A stretch of DNA of 10,945 nt, from positions 596 through 11,540 of the forward strand of contig JAADFH010000001.1 of NCBI GenBank assembly GCA_013152995.1, read 5' to 3'. Every line of letters starts with the position of its first letter. Position 1 is the first letter of the stretch. Below, piece after piece: positions 6,766 to 10,945 of the stretch. The notes beneath the pieces were generated by a model. That model searched no databases. It saw nothing but the letters and a program-made list of their open reading frames with translations, and had not been told where the DNA came from. Origin of the DNA: Methanobacteriota archaeon. Its GTDB lineage: Archaea; Hydrothermarchaeota; Hydrothermarchaeia; Hydrothermarchaeales; BMS3B. Position numbers and translations under genes: made by a program.

Positions 6766-8451
6766 ATGAAGGCTGACCTGATTCTCCTCCACCCCCCGAG
6801 TATTTATGACTTCCGCGAGAGACCCATACTCTGGGGTCCCATCAACGACCTGGTGCCCTCAACACCCGTATTTGAGATGTACCCTCTCGGCTTTGTCTCC
6901 ATCGCCTCAACCCTTGAGCAGCACGGCTACAGGGTGAGAATAGTCAACATGGCGCTCAAGATGCTCAGGGACCCGCGCTTCCGTCCAGAAGACTACCTTG
7001 CCCGCATGCAGGCGGAGGCTTTTGGAATTGACCTGCACTGGCTGCCCCACGTGCACGGCGCAGTGAACCTCGCGAGGCTGTGCAAGCAGGTGCACCCAGA
7101 GGTTCCTGTGATAATGGGCGGGCTCTCTGCAAGCTACTTTCACACCGAGCTGCTCTCCGAGGTTCCCCAGGTGGACTACGTTCTCAGGGGGGACTCCACC
7201 GAGCTACCCTTCATAAAGCTCATGGAGGTGATTGAGGGCAGGGGTAGCCCGGAGGAGGTGCCCAACCTGAGCTACCGCAGCGGCAGCAGGCTCAGGAGCA
7301 ACCCGCTGAGCCACGTCCCCGAGACCATTGACTGCTTCAACCTGGACTACGAGTACATATTCAGGAGCTTCGTGCGCTCAAAGAACCTGGACATGCTGCC
7401 CTTCCTTGACTTCATTGAGCATCCCATAATGGCGGTGCTCACCCGCAAGGGCTGTGAGTGCAACTGCACCGCCTGTGGCGGCTCAAGCTACGCCTATGCC
7501 AGGATATGCAACCGCCAGGGTGTCGCCCACAGAAGCCCCGAGAAGGTGGTTGAGGACATCCTTGCGGTTCAGGAGTTCCAGGTGCCGGCATTCATACTTG
7601 GCGACCTGGCAATAGGAGGCGAGAAGTACGGCAGGCGCATACTTGAGCTGCTGCGCAAAGAGAAGGTGGATATACCGCTGATTTTTGAGGCATTTGTGCC
7701 TTTTTCTTCGGGATTCATGCGAGAAATCAGCAGAAGCGTTGAGGACTTCACCATAGAGATGTCCCCCGACTCTGGTGTTGAAGCCGTCAGACGCCAGATT
7801 GGCAGGAACTATTCAAACTCAGCCCTGCGCAGCATGCTTGAGAAGGCGTTCATGTACGGCTGCCGGCAGTTTGACCTGTACTTCAGCGTTGGACTGGGGG
7901 GTCAGACGGAGGAGAGCATACACGCCACCCTCCGGCTTACCGAGCAGCTCATGCGGGAGCACAGGGGTAAGAGGCTTCTGCCCTTTATCTCACCCTATGC
8001 CCCCTTCCTGGACCCTGGCTCCATCGCCTATGAGCACCCAGATAAGTGCGGGTTCGTGAAGTTCGCCCACAGTTTGATGGAGCACTACAGGATACTTGAC
8101 AGCGGGCTGACCTGGAAGGAGTTTCTGAGCTACCGCACCACCCACCTCAGCAGGGAGGATATAGTCAGGCTCAGCTATGAGGCTGCCCTGAGGCTTGCGG
8201 AGCTGAAGGCTGAGGCTGGAGTTATTGAGCAGGAGTCGCTGGAGGAGATCAGACGCAGAATAGAGGTGTCGGAGGAGATGATAAGGGTGGTTGAGGCTCA
8301 CAGGAAGGGTGAGTGCACGGAGGAGTATGTCAGAGCCTCACTGATTGAGCTCAGGGAGAGGCTCATGATAGACCGGCGGGAGCTTGACTGGTCCAGGGGG
8401 CTGAAGTTCAGGAGGCTTGTGGCGCTGCTGAGAAAGCTAATCACCGTTTGA
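6766..8451 (+). CDS. B12-binding-domain/radical SAM protein of unknown substrate
   Basis: Predicted 4Fe-4S radical S-adenosylmethionine enzyme, 561 residues. Residues about 1-190 look like a cobalamin-binding-type Rossmann domain: PLGFVSIASTLEQHGYRVRIVN, MGGLSASYF at 117-125, then VDYVLRGDSTELPF. The classical B12 histidine motif DxHxxG is not seen. The radical SAM core begins near residue 225 with TRKGCECNCTACGG: Cys230, Cys234 and Cys237 give CX3CX2C, with an extra Cys232 between. GLGGQTEES at 376-384 fits a late strand of the barrel. Residues about 430-561 are a charged helical extension. The layout resembles the Ta0216-like B12/radical SAM family as I recall it, whose function is not known. 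The ATG at 6766 is chosen over GTG 6757 because GGAAGGTG lies 6 nt upstream. It is divergent from the L3 operon; no partner gene is adjacent on the same strand. Confidence 0.85.
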   Translation: MKADLILLHPPSIYDFRERPILWGPINDLVPSTPVFEMYPLGFVSIASTLEQHGYRVRIVNMALKMLRDPRFRPEDYLARMQAEAFGIDLHWLPHVHGAVNLARLCKQVHPEVPVIMGGLSASYFHTELLSEVPQVDYVLRGDSTELPFIKLMEVIEGRGSPEEVPNLSYRSGSRLRSNPLSHVPETIDCFNLDYEYIFRSFVRSKNLDMLPFLDFIEHPIMAVLTRKGCECNCTACGGSSYAYARICNRQGVAHRSPEKVVEDILAVQEFQVPAFILGDLAIGGEKYGRRILELLRKEKVDIPLIFEAFVPFSSGFMREISRSVEDFTIEMSPDSGVEAVRRQIGRNYSNSALRSMLEKAFMYGCRQFDLYFSVGLGGQTEESIHATLRLTEQLMREHRGKRLLPFISPYAPFLDPGSIAYEHPDKCGFVKFAHSLMEHYRILDSGLTWKEFLSYRTTHLSREDIVRLSYEAALRLAELKAEAGVIEQESLEEIRRRIEVSEEMIRVVEAHRKGECTEEYVRASLIELRERLMIDRRELDWSRGLKFRRLVALLRKLITV

Positions 8452-8796
8452 GGCTGGAGGCACAACCACCTCCATCCTCCTCATCCCCGCCCTCTCACGC
8501 AGGGCGTTGACTTTCTCTGCAAGCTCAGCGTAGGGAACCAGAAGGGTGTGTGCATCGCTCTCTGCCACCTCCTCCATCCCCTCCATGAGCTTCACCTCGT
8601 ACCTCCCGGGATACCTCGCCCTGAGGTACTGCTCAAGCTTCCTGAGCACCCGCCTGAGCTGCTTCTCGTCCAGGTCGGCAATGACATAGATGCTCACACG
8701 CTCGCAGCGCTTGAAGGCTTCCTCCAGAAGCCTCGCCTCTCCCTTTCCCAGCTTCTCAAACCCGCCTATTACCGCACACCTTCCTTCATAGTACAT
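8437..8796 (-). CDS. Degenerate phosphopantetheine adenylyltransferase-like protein, probably non-catalytic
   Basis: Short protein of 119 residues that appears to derive from the archaeal phosphopantetheine adenylyltransferase (coenzyme A biosynthesis) nucleotidyltransferase fold. Family members begin with GGTFDxLHxGH; here the matching stretch is GGFEKLGKGE (residues 11-20), lacking the Thr and both catalytic histidines (Gly17, Glu20). What follows still fits: ARLLEEAFKRCERVSIYVIAD, then YPGRYEVKLM and TLLVPYAELAEKVNALRERAGMRRMEVVV (84-112), matching the family block with EKINEIR and LEIVV. The C-terminal ISSTR part is missing, so it is about 35-40 residues shorter. The start at 8796 is preferred because the fold begins there; the frame is open to 8853 but that extra sequence is unlike the family. 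It converges on the radical SAM gene, overlapping it by 15 bp. The homology call rests on my own reading of motifs; no search was run. Confidence 0.65.
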   Translation of the reverse strand: MYYEGRCAVIGGFEKLGKGEARLLEEAFKRCERVSIYVIADLDEKQLRRVLRKLEQYLRARYPGRYEVKLMEGMEEVAESDAHTLLVPYAELAEKVNALRERAGMRRMEVVVPPASNGD

Positions 8797-8824
8797 GACC
8801 CCTGCACAGAGCGGGGTAACGATG

Positions 8825-8840
8825 GCAGAAACTTTTATTA
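8825..8840 (+). promoter_or_regulatory. TATA/BRE promoter of the aminotransferase, overlapping the divergent gene's upstream region
   Basis: TTTTATTA at 8833-8840 is preceded by a purine-rich GCAGAAAC (8825-8832) at the BRE position. The expected transcription start, about 24-28 bp downstream, falls at 8861-8868, next to the GTG start at 8868, so the mRNA may be leaderless or nearly so. The minus-strand complement TAATAAAA could serve the divergent gene starting at 8796. The two start codons are only 71 bp apart. Confidence 0.6.
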
Positions 8841-8867
8841 CCGCCTGTGCCAATGGGCTGAAAAGAG

Positions 8868-10043
8868 GTGGTTGCCACGAAGCTCATGATTCCAGGTCCG
8901 GTGGAGCTTGATGAGGAGGTGCTCTTAGCTCTGGCAAAGCCCCTCATGGGGCACCGCACCCCGGAGTTTGAGGAGATGCTTGAGGACTGCTGGCGGCTTC
9001 TCAGAATGGTGTACCGCACCCGAAATGAGATAGCACTTATAACAGGATCGGGCACAGCGGCAATGGAGGCAGCGGTGGCGAGCGTGGTTGAGCCTGGCAC
9101 AAGGGTGCTCTGCATAGGTGGCGGAAAGTTCGGTGAGAGGCTGGGAGAGATTGCAAGATGCTTCGGCGCAGAGGTGAGCATGCTGGAGGTTGAGTGGGGC
9201 GGAAGCTTTGCTCCGGAGGAGGTTGACGAGGCACTCTCGGAGAGTGGCGCTGAGGTGGTAACCCTGACCCACAACGAGACCTCCACGGGTGTGGTGCACA
9301 GCGCGGAGGCTGTGGGAAGGGCTGCAAGGGAGCATGATGCGCTCTTCATAGCAGACGCGATTACCAGCGTGGGCGGAGATGTGGTTGAGACAGACGGCTG
9401 GGGGATTGACCTGTGCATAACTGGCTCGCAGAAGTGCCTGGCTGCTCCACCCGGGCTGGGGTTCGTGGCTGTGAGCGAGCGCGCCTGGGAGTGGATGCAG
9501 GAGCGCAAGGCTAAGCATGCCTTCTACCTGGACCTGCTGAGGTACAGGAAGGCGCTGAAGAAGCGCACCACCCCCTTCACCCCCTCGGTCACGCTTATAT
9601 ACGGGCTTCACGCAGCGCTCAGGAGGATTGAGAGGGAGACCCTGGAGGCTCGGATAAGGCGCCACAGGGCACTTGCAGAGGCTACCAGGAGAGCCGCCGA
9701 AGCTATGGGGCTCAGCCTGCTCCCCAGCAGGGAGCACGCCTCCAACACGGTTACCGCAATAAGGATTCCGCAGGGGCTGAGTGATGACGACATCAGGGGC
9801 AGGCTGAAGCGGGAGTACGGGATACTTGTTGCGGGCGGGCAGGAGAAGCTGAAGGGCAGGATATTCAGGATAGGGCACATGGGTGAGGTGAGCGCGAGGG
9901 AGCTGCTCAGCCTGCTTGCCTGCCTGGAGCAGGTGCTGAGGTGCTCGGGATTTGAGGTTAAGCCAGGCACGGGTACTGAAGCCGCACGGGAGGTGCTTGA
10001 GGCTGAGCTCGGCGAAGCCCTGCGTGCTTGTGGTGGAGGATGA
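8868..10043 (+). CDS. Class-V PLP-dependent aminotransferase (serine/alanine/aspartate-type)
   Basis: Cytosolic pyridoxal-phosphate enzyme of 391 residues that transfers an amino group between an amino acid and a 2-oxoacid. It belongs to the serine-glyoxylate/alanine-glyoxylate-like class V group. Visible features are MIPGPVELDEEVL, the phosphate-binding ITGSGTAAMEAAV (58-70), THNETSTG (134-141), the ring-contacting Asp163 in FIADAITSVGG, the Schiff-base Lys189 in ITGSQKCLAAPPGLGF, TPFTPSV near 235 and RIGHMG near the end. All key residues are intact. In methanogens a related enzyme has broad activity and serves phosphoserine/serine synthesis; the substrate here cannot be decided. The GTG at 8868 may be leaderless; the ATG at 8886 is an alternative that would lose six residues, but its nearest GAGGTG is 15 nt away. 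A response regulator gene overlaps its 3' end. Confidence 0.9.
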   Translation: MVATKLMIPGPVELDEEVLLALAKPLMGHRTPEFEEMLEDCWRLLRMVYRTRNEIALITGSGTAAMEAAVASVVEPGTRVLCIGGGKFGERLGEIARCFGAEVSMLEVEWGGSFAPEEVDEALSESGAEVVTLTHNETSTGVVHSAEAVGRAAREHDALFIADAITSVGGDVVETDGWGIDLCITGSQKCLAAPPGLGFVAVSERAWEWMQERKAKHAFYLDLLRYRKALKKRTTPFTPSVTLIYGLHAALRRIERETLEARIRRHRALAEATRRAAEAMGLSLLPSREHASNTVTAIRIPQGLSDDDIRGRLKREYGILVAGGQEKLKGRIFRIGHMGEVSARELLSLLACLEQVLRCSGFEVKPGTGTEAAREVLEAELGEALRACGGG

Positions 10044-10662
10044 GCCCATAACCCTGAGCGCTCTTGAGAGGCTCCTGAGCTCCGAGTACAGGGTATTGAC
10101 CGCCCGTGAGGCTGAGGAGGCGCTGAGGCTGCTGAAAAGGGAGAGGGTGGATGTGGTTGTGGCTGACCTCAGGCTGCCGAAGGGCAGCGGGCTTGAGCTG
10201 CTGGAGTGGGTGCGCCACAACCTGCCGGAGACGAAGGTTATAATAATCACGGGCTACTCCAGCATAAAGGGTGCGGTTGAGGCTATGCGCCTGGGAGCGA
10301 GCGACTACATACCGAAGCCCTTCAGCGTTGAGGACATCCAGAACGCCATTGCGGGGGTGCTGCAGAAGCGTGAGGAGGCGCCCGCAGGAATGCGGGAGGA
10401 GGAGTTTGAGGCGGTGCTCAGGGCGCTGCTGCACCCCATGCGCAGGAAGATTCTGAGCGTGCTCAGCTCGGGTTCGCTGACCTTCACGGCTATCTGGAGA
10501 GCCACAGGCGCCAGAGACCCGACTTCGGTTAACTTCCACCTGAAGAAGCTGAAGAGCACGGGGATGCTTGTGCAGGATAGCTCAAAGCTGTACAGAATCA
10601 CACCGCTTGGCAGAGAGGCGGTGTCTCTGATGAAGTCCATCCAGGAGCTCGGGAGTTCTTGA
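9997..10662 (+). CDS. Response regulator with REC domain and winged-helix DNA-binding domain
   Basis: Predicted phosphorylation-controlled transcription regulator. From the TTG at 9997 it has 221 residues. The REC domain (about 7-125) keeps the acidic pair Glu14-Asp15 (VVEDEP), the phosphoacceptor Asp57 (VVVADLRLPKGSG), Thr85 (IIITGYSS) and Lys107 (YIPKPFS). Residues about 134-221 form an ArsR-like winged helix: ALLHPMRRKILSVLSSG, a recognition helix near 174-187 (DPTSVNFHLKKLKSTG) and a wing SSKLYRITPLG. The start is uncertain: no ATG fits. TTG 9952 would overlap the aminotransferase by 92 bp; TTG 9997 overlaps it by 47 bp, with GGGAGGTG directly before; GTG 10024 would cut into the first strand. 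It is probably cotranscribed with the aminotransferase. No histidine kinase is in the window. Confidence 0.85.
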   Translation: MRLSSAKPCVLVVEDEPITLSALERLLSSEYRVLTAREAEEALRLLKRERVDVVVADLRLPKGSGLELLEWVRHNLPETKVIIITGYSSIKGAVEAMRLGASDYIPKPFSVEDIQNAIAGVLQKREEAPAGMREEEFEAVLRALLHPMRRKILSVLSSGSLTFTAIWRATGARDPTSVNFHLKKLKSTGMLVQDSSKLYRITPLGREAVSLMKSIQELGSS

Positions 10663-10677
10663 AGAAGTGTTCAATAA

Positions 10678-10706
10678 CTTGCGGTTACTAAATGTTTTGC
10701 TTGCGG
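10678..10706. repeat. Direct repeat CTTGCGG, two copies 22 bp apart
   Basis: CTTGCGG occurs at 10678-10684 and 10700-10706, a 22-bp period that puts both copies on the same DNA face. They lie 16-44 bp after the response regulator stop and upstream of a TATA-like box at 10735. The second copy extends to the short dyad CTTgcggAAG. They may be paired protein-binding half-sites, but seven bases repeated once is weak evidence. Confidence 0.3.
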
Positions 10707-10727
10707 AAGTTTTAGATATTTAGTCCT

Positions 10728-10742
10728 AAAAAAGTATATAAG
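10728..10742 (+). promoter_or_regulatory. TATA/BRE promoter candidate, upstream of thrS
   Basis: A-rich AAAAAAG leads into TATATAAG (10735-10742), a near-ideal archaeal box. The expected start is near 10762-10766, at the edge of a G-rich run. A 5-bp dyad TTTAG/CTAAA (10719-10730) overlaps the BRE side. The transcript could be a long thrS leader (about 84 nt) or a separate short RNA; the sequence does not decide. Confidence 0.55.
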
Positions 10743-10755
10743 TGAGTATGTTCAC
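10742..10755. promoter_or_regulatory. Possible operator dyad GTGA-N6-TCAC
   Basis: GTGA (10742-10745) and TCAC (10752-10755) form a short dyad between the TATA box at 10735-10742 and its expected start. This is a common position for archaeal repressor sites. The pattern recalls CRP/FNR-type sites, but that likeness may be chance in a 14-bp element. Confidence 0.3.
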
Positions 10756-10807
10756 ATAGTTAACGGGGGCTGGGAGGGGGGTCCTGGATTTTAAGATATG
10801 GAAAAAG

Positions 10808-10815
10808 CTTATAAG
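10808..10815 (+). promoter_or_regulatory. Proximal thrS promoter
   Basis: CTTATAAG is preceded directly by GAAAAAG (10801-10807), a good BRE-like element. The expected transcription start is about 10835-10840, giving thrS a leader of about 10 nt that still includes much of the SD GGGTG (10838-10842). Confidence 0.6.
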
Positions 10816-10819
10816 ATGT

Positions 10820-10840
10820 CCCATGCCAAGGTAGCATGGG
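10820..10840. promoter_or_regulatory. Perfect inverted repeat at the thrS start: operator or SD-hiding hairpin
   Basis: CCCATGC (10820-10826), a 7-bp spacer, then GCATGGG (10834-10840) form a perfect 7-bp inverted repeat. It lies between the proximal TATA box and the thrS ATG. Its right arm supplies the GGG of the SD GGGTG, which ends 5 nt before the ATG. In a transcript from the upstream promoter it would be a hairpin that hides the SD; for the proximal promoter it would sit on DNA across the start site, like an operator. Confidence 0.5.
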
Positions 10841-10847
10841 TGCCAGA

Positions 10848-10945
10848 ATGAGGCTTCTGCTGTTACATGTGGACTACATTGAGTACCGGGCAAGAAAGAA
10901 GACCAGGATAGCTGAGGATGTGCCCGAGGATATGCTCCAGGGGAG
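10848..10945 (+). CDS. thrS: Threonyl-tRNA synthetase, archaeal type, 5' fragment
   Basis: The first 32 codons of a gene that runs off the right edge. The translation MRLLLLHVDYIEYRARKKTRIAED matches the start of the archaeal ThrRS N-terminal editing domain, which resembles D-aminoacyl-tRNA deacylase and removes serine wrongly attached to tRNA-Thr. Family members commonly read HSDYIEY at this place; here it is HVDYIEY. The ATG has GGGTG 5 nt upstream and a TATA box 33-40 bp upstream. The catalytic and anticodon domains lie outside the window, so an isolated editing-domain protein cannot be excluded. Confidence 0.88.
   Translation, partial: MRLLLLHVDYIEYRARKKTRIAEDVPEDMLQG

Noticed and set aside
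8797..8853. 19-residue N-terminal extension of the PPAT-like protein
   Set aside because: The fold starts at the ATG at 8796; the added sequence covers the divergent promoter's TATA box and does not look like the family N-terminus.
8925..10250. Long minus-strand open frame of 441 codons opposite the aminotransferase and response regulator
   Set aside because: It is antisense to two well-supported genes with intact catalytic motifs, has a composition rich in Ser, Leu, His and Pro typical of a GC-rich shadow frame, and resembles no family.
10765..10787. Intermolecular or three-tetrad G-quadruplex
   Set aside because: Only three runs of three or more G are present (10765-10769, 10772-10774, 10776-10781) before a GG, so a standard three-tetrad structure is not supported; at best a two-tetrad form is possible.
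10742..10800. C/D-box or H/ACA guide RNA after the upstream promoter
   Set aside because: No RUGAUGA/CUGA box pair or ACA-tailed hairpin is visible in the interval.
1..10945. CRISPR array, insertion sequence, tRNA or rRNA gene
   Set aside because: No regularly spaced repeats, transposase-like frames, terminal inverted repeats or cloverleaf-forming segments were found by reading both strands.

Overview
The window comes from a GC-rich euryarchaeal chromosome. The evidence is an archaeal-type ribosomal operon that includes L24 with a KOW motif, S4e and the RNase P subunit Rpp29; an archaeal threonyl-tRNA synthetase start; and TATA/BRE-type promoters rather than bacterial -35/-10 boxes. Shine-Dalgarno (SD) sites of the GGAGGTGA type are common. 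The sequence alone does not fix the genus; the protein sequences suggest a methanogen- or Archaeoglobus-like lineage, but this is only an impression.

Region 1 (1-6563, minus strand) is the S10/spc ribosomal operon, read right to left: L3, L4, L23, L2, S19, L22, S3, L29, Rnp1 (Rpp29), S17, L14, L24, and S4e, which runs off the left edge. Genes are separated by 0-9 bp or overlap by up to 23 bp, and most have a good SD inside the preceding gene. Unusual points are a long acidic Ala/Glu/Gln-rich tail on S3 and no SUI1 gene between L29 and Rnp1.

Region 2 (6564-6765) is a divergent intergenic region. It holds an AT-rich palindrome that places TATA-like boxes back to back for L3 and for the gene on the other side. 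A hairpin with an alternative fold lies in the L3 leader.

Region 3 (6766-8796) holds a B12-binding/radical SAM protein of unknown substrate (plus strand). Convergent with it, and overlapping its 3' end by 15 bp, is a small protein (minus strand) that looks like archaeal phosphopantetheine adenylyltransferase but has lost the catalytic histidine motif and the C-terminal part. This is the most unusual gene in the window.

Region 4 (8797-10662, plus strand) starts with a compact divergent promoter. It is followed by a class-V PLP aminotransferase with intact active-site motifs and an overlapping orphan response regulator with a winged-helix output domain.

Region 5 (10663-10945) is an AT-rich intergenic region with two TATA-like promoters, several dyads and a G-rich run. 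It leads into the first 32 codons of thrS; a perfect 7-bp inverted repeat abuts the thrS ribosome binding site.
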